From Acidobacteriota bacterium (GTDB lineage Bacteria > Acidobacteriota > Terriglobia > Acidiferrales > UBA7541), in the NCBI GenBank assembly GCA_003224195.1, contig QHYP01000044.1, positions 1-17,450 of the forward strand: DNA of 17,450 nt, given 5' to 3'. Both the position numbers and the translations under genes were made by a program. The notes beneath the pieces were generated by a model that was not told the origin of the DNA, did no database searches, and was given only the letters and a program-made list of their open reading frames with translations. Shown one piece after another: positions 5,827-13,909 of this stretch (positions within the stretch are counted from its first letter, which is position 1; every line of letters starts with the position of its first letter).

Positions 5827-8411
5827 GGCCGGCCTCCGACGCCGGACGTGGTTTCCTTCGCGTCCGTAAGAGAGTGTGTAAACAACTTTTGCGGCTCAAA
5901 AGACACTTGCACGGCGGCCGTCACGTTTCTAGAGACATTTGGCTGAATGACCGGGAACAGCCAGCGCTCGTGCTGCACCCAAGCGGAAATGCCGACAGAA
6001 CCCAACCAATAATCGCCGCGCACGCCCAGATCGGTCAGTGTGCCGCCGCCTGGAATGAACTCCTGGCTAACTTTTTGGTGACGGAAATTCAGTTGAATCC
6101 GGTTGCGTGGGCTGAACCAGTAGTTGCTCCAAGCCTGCGCGCCTTGCCCCTGCCGCCCGATCCAACTTCCCAGCAAAATGCCGTTATTCGTAAATCCGTT
6201 TAGATATCGGCCGGCCCGGTAATAGTAGCCGTGGCTGATACTTCCGTCTTCTCCTGTATTCGGGTTATCGGTGTAGACGCCCTCGACCCGGAAATCAAGT
6301 TTTGGAAGCCCCGGTAGTCTTGAAACGTAAATTCCGGCGCGCCACGCGGCCCGATCCGGATACCCAAAGGGCAACGGCTTAGCTGTTTGGTCAATAAAGA
6401 AGATAATTTGGTCTTCCGCGAACCCATCACCGTAAAGCGTCAGCCATTTACGCATTTTGGGGATCCGGTAGGTAAAGTCGAGACCAGTCCTCCGAATGGA
6501 CAACGAATGCCCCCCCGGCAATTCGCCCGTATCAAGAAGGCTTTGCACGAATGTGCGCGCCGTGGCCGGAACACCCACGCCGCCGAAGATCGTTCCGTAG
6601 GTGAGCCCAACCTCAAGGTTCGGAGAAGGCCGAAAGCTAACCTTCTCACCGTTCGTGAACGGCTGCGGATTCAGTGGCACGGCCCAGGAACCTACCGTGC
6701 TGGAAGCAGTGTTCACAAAGCGATGTCCGTCGAGCTGCCCGATGAAAAATTCCATCCGCACCGGGCCCAGAAACTTCAAAAAGCTCGGGAGCTTGAATGG
6801 CGACACGCGATTGACGCGGAACATGTTGACGGGTTCCGCGTTGTCGCTGAACATCATTGGGCCGCCTGCTCCCGGCCCCCACCAAAGGCTCTGCTGGCCA
6901 AACGTGACCTGCCAGTTTTCGAAGTTCAATCCGACGTAGGCATCCAGCATTCGAAACCTGTCTACACCAGACACCGTCGTGAACGGAGATGCCGACGGAA
7001 GCCCGTCGGCGGAAGCAATGAATTGGCCCGCGGTGGCCGGCAGCGTGGGCGCCGACGGCGCGTGCTGATATTCGCCCCGCACGTAGCCCACCCAGCGGCC
7101 GGACGACGTCCACGCGGAGAAGCCATCGGCGGAGTTGACTCCCTCCTGGTACGGCCGGCTGTAATCGTTGATGATCGTCTGCCCGAAGTGATAGCCGTCG
7201 GTGAGCGGCTTGCCGGAAATGCCCGCCACACGCGCGTACACCGACTCCACTCGCCCGCGGAAATTTCCCGCTCCCGGCGGGCCTTCCACCTCGTCGTGGA
7301 ATTCCGTCGCCAGGAGACGAAAGATCTTCTCCGCTTCGGCGCCGCCTGCGCCTTCTTCGTCCATCTTCTCGCCCGCTTCGCCGAGCAGGCGCGCGCACTC
7401 GCTTCGCGTCCACGGCCGCATGCCGCCGAATCCGCTGTCGATCACGCCCAGCGCCGCGAGGCGATCGAGCGCCGGGTAAATCCAGCTATCCAGCGAAACG
7501 TAGGGCGAGCCCTGATTCGCAGGGTTACGTTCGCCGTCGCCGCGCACGATTTCGCCAATCGACCTCCATTCCCCGCCGCCGAGTTCGGGGTCGTGATGAC
7601 GGCGGTAGATCTGTTGCGCGACGAGGTCGCCGAGCACGCTGCCAATGAGCGCGTCCGAAGGAAAGTGTTGTCGCGAGCGCACACGGGAGTAGCTCACCGC
7701 CGACGCTAATCCATAAGCCAGGAACTTCGTTAGCGTGCCCGGATATTCGTGCGCGATCACTCCCGCCACCGACCAGGCCGCGGCGGCATGCTCGGAGGGA
7801 AACGACGTGCCACCGCTCTGGAAGAAATGGCCTCCGCCGTCTCCCTGAAAAGGACGCTCGCGCCGCAACGAATACTTCAGACTCTCGACCGCCACCAGAC
7901 TGTTCAGCGCCGCCTCGCCGGCAAGGAATCCCGTCTCGCGCCAATGCTCGTTGTGCTTCGGGTAGCTCAGCAGCCACATCCCGGCTCCGGCGCCGATGAG
8001 CGCTGCCGCACCGACGTTCGAGAGCGTCTTGTAGTGGCTCAGCGTCGTTGGACTCTGCGACAAGTGCTTGCTGAACTGCCGGTCCGCCACAAAAAGCCCT
8101 GCGGCAACCCCGCCGAGCGGCACCAGCCAATCCATATCGGAAAATCGCACGTGCCCAGGGCTCACCCAAGCCCCGCGCTGATCGCCCACGAATCGACCGA
8201 TCAGTCCCATCCGCTTGCCTTCAGCCGACTTCTGCACGGCGTTCGCTCCCGGGGCCGCGCCTGCGAGCGAAGAAGACTCGTAGGTTGGCGCCGCGCCGCC
8301 CGGCTGGGAAGCGGCCGCCGCCCCTTGCTCCTGTGCCGAGGACGCACTGACCAGCCCGATGCTGAACAGCAGCGCCGCTCCGAGAAACTTCGCCAGCGAT
8401 CGTCTCGTCAT
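5823..8411 (-). CDS. PAP2-family phosphatase fused to Wzi-like outer-membrane capsule-assembly barrel
   Basis: Multidomain envelope protein of 862 residues with a signal peptide (1-26, ending ASSAQ). Residues about 85-275 form a PAP2/type-2 phosphatidic acid phosphatase domain with all three motifs: K179-x6-RP (to P187), PSEH (205-208, family PSGH) and SR-x5-H-x3-D (S242, R243, H249, D253). Residues about 303-347 (YVSLDSWIYPALDRLAALGV then RPWTRSECARLL) resemble an S-layer-homology-like module. Residues about 380-862 match the Wzi capsule-assembly family, with aromatic-rich beta strands (TFGQQSLWWGPG, SNYWFSPRNRIQLNFRH) expected to form an outer-membrane barrel. Wzi tethers capsule to the cell surface. 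The PAP2 part could dephosphorylate a lipid pyrophosphate carrier such as undecaprenyl-PP, but its substrate is unknown. The gene starts 6 bp after the SLBB gene and overlaps the Wzz gene by 4 bp. Domain calls are strong; the joint function is inferred. Confidence 0.9.
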   Translation of the reverse strand: MTRRSLAKFLGAALLFSIGLVSASSAQEQGAAAASQPGGAAPTYESSSLAGAAPGANAVQKSAEGKRMGLIGRFVGDQRGAWVSPGHVRFSDMDWLVPLGGVAAGLFVADRQFSKHLSQSPTTLSHYKTLSNVGAAALIGAGAGMWLLSYPKHNEHWRETGFLAGEAALNSLVAVESLKYSLRRERPFQGDGGGHFFQSGGTSFPSEHAAAAWSVAGVIAHEYPGTLTKFLAYGLASAVSYSRVRSRQHFPSDALIGSVLGDLVAQQIYRRHHDPELGGGEWRSIGEIVRGDGERNPANQGSPYVSLDSWIYPALDRLAALGVIDSGFGGMRPWTRSECARLLGEAGEKMDEEGAGGAEAEKIFRLLATEFHDEVEGPPGAGNFRGRVESVYARVAGISGKPLTDGYHFGQTIINDYSRPYQEGVNSADGFSAWTSSGRWVGYVRGEYQHAPSAPTLPATAGQFIASADGLPSASPFTTVSGVDRFRMLDAYVGLNFENWQVTFGQQSLWWGPGAGGPMMFSDNAEPVNMFRVNRVSPFKLPSFLKFLGPVRMEFFIGQLDGHRFVNTASSTVGSWAVPLNPQPFTNGEKVSFRPSPNLEVGLTYGTIFGGVGVPATARTFVQSLLDTGELPGGHSLSIRRTGLDFTYRIPKMRKWLTLYGDGFAEDQIIFFIDQTAKPLPFGYPDRAAWRAGIYVSRLPGLPKLDFRVEGVYTDNPNTGEDGSISHGYYYRAGRYLNGFTNNGILLGSWIGRQGQGAQAWSNYWFSPRNRIQLNFRHQKVSQEFIPGGGTLTDLGVRGDYWLGSVGISAWVQHERWLFPVIQPNVSRNVTAAVQVSFEPQKLFTHSLTDAKETTSGVGGRP

Positions 8412-8417
8412 GCGCGC

Positions 8418-11400
8418 TCACGGAATCGCAACCGCCGCTGCCAGCGCTCCGGCCTGCGCAATCTGCGCGATCGCCGCGATGTTTTTCCAGGTATTGCCGC
8501 CCAAGACCGCTTTTTCTGGAACCACGATCATGTCTCCCGGACCGATCTGCGACGAGAGCACGCCGCCCGACCACAGGCCCCCCTGCTGGCCGCTGGTGAC
8601 CGAACCGTCCGCACGGACGATGAAGATCCCACCCCTGTTCGCGAGCTGAGTGGGGCCGCCCGCACGAGAGAGATACCAACCGGCATGTCTTCCCGGCGTG
8701 TAGGTCAGGGCGTTGGCGTTATAGACTTGTCCGACGACCACCACAGCGCCTGGCTGCTTCGGGATCATGAGCGAATCGCCGGCACGAAGCTCGATGTCAT
8801 CGGGTGAACGCTCGAAACTCTTGCGATCAGGGCGCAAATGAATCACCAGCCGCCCGGTTACGGGCGCTCGGCGCAGCGCATCGAGCGCCCGCTCGCGCTG
8901 CAGAATCGCCGCTTGTTGCAGCGCCGCTTCTTCGGTTCCCGTGGCGTTGATCGAGGTCTTCACAACGGTGGACTCTTGTTCGATCCGCCGGATCAACTCC
9001 TCGCGGCTCTTCTGCTGAAGCTCGTGGACTTCGATGCGCTCGAAAACGGCCGCTCGCGGATAGGCAGTGGGCAGCAGCCCGCCCGCGCGCTGCAGCAGCG
9101 AACTCAGCCGTTCCCCCGGCCGGACGCCATACGTTCCGGGCCGGCGCACTTCTCCGCGCAGGGTCACTGCTGCCCCAATGTCGGTCCAGCCGGCCAGTTG
9201 AGGCACGGTCAATACATCTCCGTCGTGGAGCGGCAAATCTTGTTGCGCATTTCCCTCCAGCGCGGCCGCGAGGTTCACAGCCTGATGACTGCTCGGCACA
9301 GCCCCGCCCGGTGCGTTGCCGGACGCCGCGTAATGCGTCAGGTCGCCGCCTTCCGGATTCGCGCTGCGCAACACTCCGCCGGCGGAACGCACCAGGTCCG
9401 CCACGCGCATGTTCGCGGCCAGCGGATAACGGCCCGGCCGCGCCACATCTCCGCGCACGTATACGCTGGGCGGATCCACGCGTTCCGGCTGGCGATGAAC
9501 CAGGATGCGGTCGCGCGGCTGGATCAAAAGGTTGTTGAGCGGATCGCCTTCGAGCGCGGCACGCAGGTTGACGCTGAAAACTCGCGTCGTGCCGTCCGGG
9601 TGACTGCGGAAGAGTTGCGCCGAATCGAGCCACGACTCCGGCGTCACACCGCCCGCTTGATAGATGGCGTCGCGCAGGTGCTGCTGGCCCGATGTGCGAT
9701 AGCGCCCCGGCGCGCGCACTTCCCCGCCGACCAAAATCTCCGGCTCCGGCTCGAAGTCGTAGCGCCCGAAAATGCGCACCGTATCGAGCGGCTCGAGCTT
9801 CGGCCCCGCTGCCGGATTTTCGAGCGCCGCCGCCAGATCGAACGACTCGACTTCGGGGTGATAGTCCGGGGCGTGCAGCCGGATAATCTCCGCGTAGCGC
9901 CGGGAAGGTTCGGGAAGCAAGTCGTTGTAGGACGCCACCAAGTCGCTGAACTTCATTCCCGGCTTGTAGGAATAGCGCCCCGGCCTTAGTACGTGCCCCT
10001 CGAGATACACGGCTGCGGTGTTGTACGGCGCGATGGGAAAGATGTGAATCTCGTCGCCGTCCTGGACGGTGAAGCTCCGCAGCTTCTCGCGGATTGCTTC
10101 CGCATCGCTCGTTTCACCGATTTCCAGGCTCAACATCGTGCGCTTTTCATGCGCCACCAGCCGCTGCACCTCGATGCGCCGCAGAGCCGCCGCAGGGAGA
10201 ATTCCTCCCGAAAGGTCGAGTGCCTCTTCCAGTGTTTTCTCATTGCGCAGTTCGTAGATCGCCGGGCGGCGCACCATCCCGTCGGCCTTCACGACCGGGC
10301 CGAGCGGCGGCACCAGCAGCGAATCGCCGTTCTCCAGCCGCTCGAGATCGCCGCGAATCCCGTGGAGCAGCAGATCGTAGGCGTCCACTTCTTCGACCAG
10401 TTGCTTCCCGCGGTAATGCTGCAACCGCCGTAACGACCCCTGTGGCGTGACGCCGCCGGCCGCAAACAGAGCGTTCAGCGGCGTGGAAAGCGAGCTGATG
10501 TCGTACGCCCCCGGCGCGGCCACGTCCCCCACCACGTACACGCGCACCGTGCGCAGCCTCTGCAGCGATACGTCCGCCGAAATATCGCGGAATTGCGTGC
10601 GCAAAACCCGCTGGATGTCTTGCTGCACTTCACCGAGTGTCTTCCCGGAAACGAGAACGGGTCCCGCCTCGGGAAGGGTCACACGTCCCTGGCGGTCCAC
10701 GGTGCGGAAAAACCGCTGCGAAACCCCGCCCCACAAGTCGATAGACAAACCGTCGCCGGGCCCGACCACGTAATTCGGGCCGACCGGGAGGTCCATCGGC
10801 AGATAATCGGGATTCGCCTCGCCCCTGCGGAACACGTCCAGCCCAAAGCGTTCCGCCGGCCGGTTGCTGGCCGCGGCTTGTATATAGAGGTCGTAGAGCG
10901 AAGGCACCTCGGCGTACGGATTCGGACGGTGCACGATGCGCATCGGCTCGGGTGCGATCGAAATGACTGGCGAAGCGGCTCGCCCGGAACTGCTTCCGGC
11001 AGCCGCCGGGCGCCCGGTCTTCGAGAGTTCCTCAAGCGAAGACATCGGCTGAAGGTCTCCCCCCGGCGCGATGGCCCCCTTGAATAGGTCTTCCGTCGTG
11101 GTACCTGTCAATTTCTCACGGCCGCTGAGCAGAGAACTCCCGCCGCTTCGACTTGCGGCAAGCACGGTTTCCGGTCTGTTGGAGTCTCCCGCTGGTTCTG
11201 ACCGCCGCTCCGGCAAGGAGCCCATTCCGTCGGTATAGATTTGATCGTTCAGCGGAACCTGGTTCGTGCGCTCGAATGGCGTCCCGCGTGGCTTCGCCGC
11301 CGGCAAAACACGTTGGCTTTCTGCTACTTCCGGAAGCGGGCCCGACTGGGCTCGCTCTTGCAAGGCGAATTTCTGCTCCGGCCCGAGATTTGCGTTCGGA

Positions 11401-11840
11401 TTCACGCGCGGAAGCAGAAAGCCGTAGCGCTGTAAAAGACGAGTGGCCAGTACCCGTGCGCGGAGTTCCGTGCGCAATCGCTCGGCGATCGTGCTGTCGA
11501 CCAGTTCCGATTCTTCCAGAACTTGTCCGGCCATCGCCGCGTCCTGCGCCAGCACGCGCTTGAGCTCCAACAGCAGGCCCGGCTCTTTGTTCACCACGGC
11601 CAGGATTTGCACGTCCGAAGCCGCCACGCGATCCAGGTTGTCCGAAAGGAGGTCAGGCAGAGAACGAGTCTCCTGCCGCGTGGAGTTCTCCGCGTCTGCC
11701 TGCGGTGCCTCAGCCTGCTGCGCCCGCGGTCGCGCCAATGCGGCCGCCGGCGCGGTGAGAATGGCCACGAGAAGCAATGCCTGGACCGCCCGCCCGACCG
11801 GAATCGGCGTTTCTTGGAGTTCGCTCCCTTTCTTTCTCAT
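8418..11840 (-). CDS. Large SLBB-repeat polysaccharide export protein (Wza-like)
   Basis: Periplasmic/outer-membrane export channel subunit of 1140 residues, about three times the length of E. coli Wza (379). An N-terminal hydrophobic segment (16-36) is the likely signal; no lipobox cysteine is seen. A low-complexity and helical region (40-340) follows. The polysaccharide-export domain starts at NYVVGPGDGLSIDLWG (356-371). Seven SLBB-type repeats can be picked out at about 431-475, 515-560, 609-655, 702-745, 790-836, 890-936 and 1031-1077, several with the G-x-V-x-x-P-G-x-Y core (for example GEVRRPGTYGV). The last 25 residues (1116-1140) form one hydrophobic helix, in the position of the Wza membrane helix. 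It overlaps the upstream receiver gene as ATGA and has AAAGGGG 6 bases before the start. In context it would carry the polymer from the Wzz-like protein to the surface, next to Wzi. Confidence 0.93.
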   Translation of the reverse strand: MRKKGSELQETPIPVGRAVQALLLVAILTAPAAALARPRAQQAEAPQADAENSTRQETRSLPDLLSDNLDRVAASDVQILAVVNKEPGLLLELKRVLAQDAAMAGQVLEESELVDSTIAERLRTELRARVLATRLLQRYGFLLPRVNPNANLGPEQKFALQERAQSGPLPEVAESQRVLPAAKPRGTPFERTNQVPLNDQIYTDGMGSLPERRSEPAGDSNRPETVLAASRSGGSSLLSGREKLTGTTTEDLFKGAIAPGGDLQPMSSLEELSKTGRPAAAGSSSGRAASPVISIAPEPMRIVHRPNPYAEVPSLYDLYIQAAASNRPAERFGLDVFRRGEANPDYLPMDLPVGPNYVVGPGDGLSIDLWGGVSQRFFRTVDRQGRVTLPEAGPVLVSGKTLGEVQQDIQRVLRTQFRDISADVSLQRLRTVRVYVVGDVAAPGAYDISSLSTPLNALFAAGGVTPQGSLRRLQHYRGKQLVEEVDAYDLLLHGIRGDLERLENGDSLLVPPLGPVVKADGMVRRPAIYELRNEKTLEEALDLSGGILPAAALRRIEVQRLVAHEKRTMLSLEIGETSDAEAIREKLRSFTVQDGDEIHIFPIAPYNTAAVYLEGHVLRPGRYSYKPGMKFSDLVASYNDLLPEPSRRYAEIIRLHAPDYHPEVESFDLAAALENPAAGPKLEPLDTVRIFGRYDFEPEPEILVGGEVRAPGRYRTSGQQHLRDAIYQAGGVTPESWLDSAQLFRSHPDGTTRVFSVNLRAALEGDPLNNLLIQPRDRILVHRQPERVDPPSVYVRGDVARPGRYPLAANMRVADLVRSAGGVLRSANPEGGDLTHYAASGNAPGGAVPSSHQAVNLAAALEGNAQQDLPLHDGDVLTVPQLAGWTDIGAAVTLRGEVRRPGTYGVRPGERLSSLLQRAGGLLPTAYPRAAVFERIEVHELQQKSREELIRRIEQESTVVKTSINATGTEEAALQQAAILQRERALDALRRAPVTGRLVIHLRPDRKSFERSPDDIELRAGDSLMIPKQPGAVVVVGQVYNANALTYTPGRHAGWYLSRAGGPTQLANRGGIFIVRADGSVTSGQQGGLWSGGVLSSQIGPGDMIVVPEKAVLGGNTWKNIAAIAQIAQAGALAAAVAIP

Positions 11841-12223
11841 GCGTTACCCCTTTCCCGCCGGATCTCTTTCTTGCGCATCACGTCCAGCACCCCCTCCTGG
11901 CTCGCCTCCATGGTGGCGGAGTGGATCTCGAAGGAGGCCCAGTAGAAAACGCCCGTGTCGGAGTTGGGGGCCACGGCGATGATCCGCAGAGATGGAAACT
12001 GCTTCAGCAGCAGATCGCAGAGCGGCGGCCGGCGCCGCGTTTCATCCAAGCCGATGAACAGGAAATCCGGACGCGTCTTCGCCACCAGCGACGCGACCTC
12101 TTGCTCATCCTCGACTTCTCCCACCACGGATATCCCCGCTTGATCCGCCAACGTCGAAAGCACCACCTGGCGCATCAAGCGCGGGCGGTTGGCGACGAGG
12201 ACGCGGATGGGTGTCTCGGGCAC
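11837..12223 (-). CDS. Degenerate response-regulator receiver (pseudo-receiver) protein
   Basis: Single-domain CheY-like protein of 128 residues and the first gene of the export operon. The first three beta-alpha units read clearly: IRVLVANRPRLMRQVV (6-21), GISVVGEVEDEQEVASLV (30-47), RPDFLFIGLDE (51-61) and FPSLRIIAVAPN (76-87). The metal-binding acidic pair after strand 1 is N12-R13 instead of D-D/E-D, the phospho-acceptor position after strand 3 is G58, and the Thr/Ser after strand 4 is A85. No conserved lysine is evident in the C-terminal third (88-128), which is unlike a normal alpha4-beta5-alpha5 face. It therefore probably signals by protein contact and not by aspartyl phosphorylation. 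The start is GTG at 12223 with no good ribosome site, so the exact start is uncertain. The stop overlaps the SLBB gene as ATGA. No DNA-binding domain is attached. Confidence 0.8.
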   Translation of the reverse strand: MPETPIRVLVANRPRLMRQVVLSTLADQAGISVVGEVEDEQEVASLVAKTRPDFLFIGLDETRRRPPLCDLLLKQFPSLRIIAVAPNSDTGVFYWASFEIHSATMEASQEGVLDVMRKKEIRRERGNA

Positions 12224-12296
12224 GTTGGCCGGGCAGAGGAGCGAGAGTAAAGAGGCTGGGGAAAAAGGGGAAGGCTGAAAACGGTGTGAGGTGTTC

Positions 12297-12360
12297 AGTA
12301 CCAGTTAGAGCGCATCGGTGAGCTAATTTCGGACCAATCCCTTGGTACTTTTTGAGTACT
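12297..12360. promoter_or_regulatory. Cluster of AGTACC/GGTACT-type half-sites and overlapping inverted repeats
   Basis: The 230-bp divergent region between the receiver gene (minus) and queF (plus) holds an AGTACC at 12297-12302, a GGTACT at 12344-12349 and an AGTACT at 12355-12360. The last two form an inverted repeat, GTACT-TTTTG-AGTAC (12345-12359). It overlaps by two bases a second inverted repeat, ACCAA-TCCC-TTGGT (12333-12346). Such symmetry in a divergent promoter region is what a dimeric repressor or activator site would look like. No regulator can be named and no convincing -10/-35 pair for the minus-strand operon was found. Assignment as an operator is an inference. Confidence 0.4.
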
Positions 12361-12442
12361 CTGCAGCCGCCCCAGCAAGGCTCGCGGCGGAGCAAGCGGC
12401 GGTCGTCGCTGTCGCGGGCCGAGTTGGAAGTAGAATAGTTTC

Positions 12443-12448
12443 AAGGAG
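12443..12448 (+). promoter_or_regulatory. Shine-Dalgarno site of queF
   Basis: AAGGAG placed 5 bases before the ATG at 12454. This strong site fixes the queF start. No preQ1-type riboswitch structure was recognised between the divergent site cluster and this sequence. Confidence 0.75.
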
Positions 12449-12453
12449 CTTCC

Positions 12454-12864
12454 ATGGCCGACTACACCGCAGAACACGCGCGCGCAGGCATTCACGCGAA
12501 ATTGCCGCGGCTGGAGAGCTGGCCCAATCAATTCCCGGGCTACATCATCACCACGCGCTTTCCCGAATACACGTCGGTGTGCCCGAAGACCGGCCTGCCG
12601 GACTCCGGAACGATCACCATGCAATACATGCCGCGCAAGGAGTGTCTCGAACTCAAAGCGTTGAAAATGTATCTGCTGGGCTACCGCAATCTCGGAATCT
12701 TCTATGAAAACGCCGTGAACTGCATCTTGCGCGACATCGTCGAAGCGATTCATCCCGAATGGTGCCTGGTGCGCGGCGAATTCACTCCGCGCGGCGGCTT
12801 GACGACGACGGTCTTCGCCCGCTGGCCCCGACTGCGTCGGGGCGGGAAAGCTGACCGCCGCTGA
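12454..12864 (+). CDS. queF: NADPH-dependent 7-cyano-7-deazaguanine (preQ0) reductase
   Basis: Reduces the nitrile of preQ0 to the aminomethyl group of preQ1 in queuosine tRNA-modification biosynthesis. At 136 residues it is a short, unimodular YkvM-type QueF (tunnelling fold). The nucleophilic cysteine is C43 in FPEYTSVCPKTGLPD (36-50), with the proton-relay aspartate D50. The QueF signature E-(S/L)-K-(S/A)-h-K is ELKALKMY (66-73). The substrate-binding glutamate lies in GIFYENAVN (81-89), which has Y84 where the B. subtilis enzyme has histidine, a variant I recall as common in FYEN-type QueF proteins. The C-terminal RRGGKADRR tail is basic. It is the only plus-strand gene in the window, divergent from the polysaccharide operon and convergent with the next gene. 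No other queuosine gene is nearby. Confidence 0.95.
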   Translation: MADYTAEHARAGIHAKLPRLESWPNQFPGYIITTRFPEYTSVCPKTGLPDSGTITMQYMPRKECLELKALKMYLLGYRNLGIFYENAVNCILRDIVEAIHPEWCLVRGEFTPRGGLTTTVFARWPRLRRGGKADRR

Positions 12865-12980
12865 GGCGCGCAGAGGCAACGGAACGCGGGCCGGTGGAAC
12901 CCCCGCTGATGCTCGTATAGCCGACGACTTGGCCGCGCGAAGATCGGGGATAGTGACGGTCTTGGCGCGCGCGGAAGAAA

Positions 12981-13002
12981 GGGGCAGACGGAAGTCTGCC
13001 CC
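12981..13002. terminator. GNRA-looped hairpin between convergent genes, probable terminator
   Basis: A perfect 9-bp inverted repeat, GGGGCAGAC and GTCTGCCCC, with a GGAA (GNRA) tetraloop. It lies 7 bp after the stop of the minus-strand gene ending at 13010 and 116 bp after queF. Read on the minus strand the stem is followed by TTTCTTCC, a weak U-tract that suits an intrinsic terminator. It also shares its 22-nt layout with the hairpin at 14005-14026, so it may belong to a dispersed repeat family used as a terminator. Confidence 0.6.
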
Positions 13003-13009
13003 CTACTTA

Positions 13010-13909
13010 CTAGTGCTTGGGCTTTTCGGAGACGGGTTTGGATTCGAGGCCCTTGGGCTTGGCGGCCGGCTTGGAAGCCGCGGCCATGAGGGCTTTGGGT
13101 TGCCAGAAGTCGGGAGCGACCGCCAGGATCTCCTCGGGCGGATTGCTGAGGGTGGGCGAAAAGCGGTAGAGCGTCGATTCCGTGCTCTCGACAGACTCCG
13201 CGTTCACTTGCAGGTATTTCTTGTAGCCTTCCTCGCCCAGAATGTCGTGGGCGGTGGGGTTTTTGTCGAAGCCGCCCAGTCCCGTGCGCAGGGTCGTGAT
13301 GTAGAAGGTGGCGCCTTTGCCGCCCTCGACGACCTGGGAAACGAGCACCGGCTGGGTATTTGCGGCCTGTTCACCCGCGGCCTTCATATCCTTCAGCAAG
13401 GCCTCGAATTCGGCCACATGACCCGGCCGCAGGTGGACGGCGGTGGTGCGCAGCACTCTGGATCCTCCGATGAGGTTCGCGTAGGCCGCGGCATCGACAG
13501 GAGCCTTGCGGCTCAGGTCCCAGCGCCGGCGGCGAAGCTCCGAGCGCTGCGACAGGGAGCAGTTGTTCACGTCCTGGAGCAACTTGGCAGCGGCCTCCTT
13601 GCCGTAAGCCTTTTGGAGCGCGCCCATGAAAGCATCGTTGGCTTTATCAACATCCGCGTAGCTCTCCCGCGTGCTGACGAAGGAAATGACAGTGGAATCT
13701 CCGTACATCGTTTCGATCGCCATAAAGTGGTCCCCGTTGAAGCGGCGATTGGCGTCGGCGATTTTCTTAGCAATGGCCTGGAAGTCGGCGGACTTCTCCG
13801 GTTTGACCTTGACGGTGAAGACATCGAGATAATTCTCCTGCGCCCGGACGGCCGCGGGCACTGCAAGCGAAAGAACGACCGCCAAGGCGCAAATAGCTCT
13901 GCGATACAT
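13010..13909 (-). CDS. Secreted protein with two alpha/beta-barrel-like (NIPSNAP/ABM-type) repeats, function unknown
   Basis: A 299-residue exported protein. The signal peptide is 1-23 (MYRRAICALAVVLSLAVPAA, cleavage near VRA-QEN). Two similar halves can be seen. NYLDVFTVKVKPEKSADFQA (26-45) continues through AIETMYGDSTVISFVSTRES. VLRTTAVHLRPGHVAEFEAL (152-171) continues through LVSQVVEGGKGATFYITTLRTGLGGFD. Each follows a strand, K/R-P-G/E-x3-FEA helix, strand-strand pattern like ferredoxin-fold dimeric alpha/beta-barrel proteins. The domain name is a fold-level guess, with no catalytic residues identified. The C-terminal 25 residues are rich in Lys, Pro and Ala. AAGGAGG (13915-13921) lies 5 bases before the ATG, and a good promoter lies upstream. 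It looks monocistronic, 128 bp after the GH13 lipoprotein gene. Confidence 0.85.
   Translation of the reverse strand: MYRRAICALAVVLSLAVPAAVRAQENYLDVFTVKVKPEKSADFQAIAKKIADANRRFNGDHFMAIETMYGDSTVISFVSTRESYADVDKANDAFMGALQKAYGKEAAAKLLQDVNNCSLSQRSELRRRRWDLSRKAPVDAAAYANLIGGSRVLRTTAVHLRPGHVAEFEALLKDMKAAGEQAANTQPVLVSQVVEGGKGATFYITTLRTGLGGFDKNPTAHDILGEEGYKKYLQVNAESVESTESTLYRFSPTLSNPPEEILAVAPDFWQPKALMAAASKPAAKPKGLESKPVSEKPKH

Noticed and set aside
12361..12453. preQ1 riboswitch or clear sigma-70 promoter before queF
   Set aside because: No preQ1 aptamer features were seen. A TAGAAT at 12431-12436 has no -35 and would start transcription within the ribosome site.
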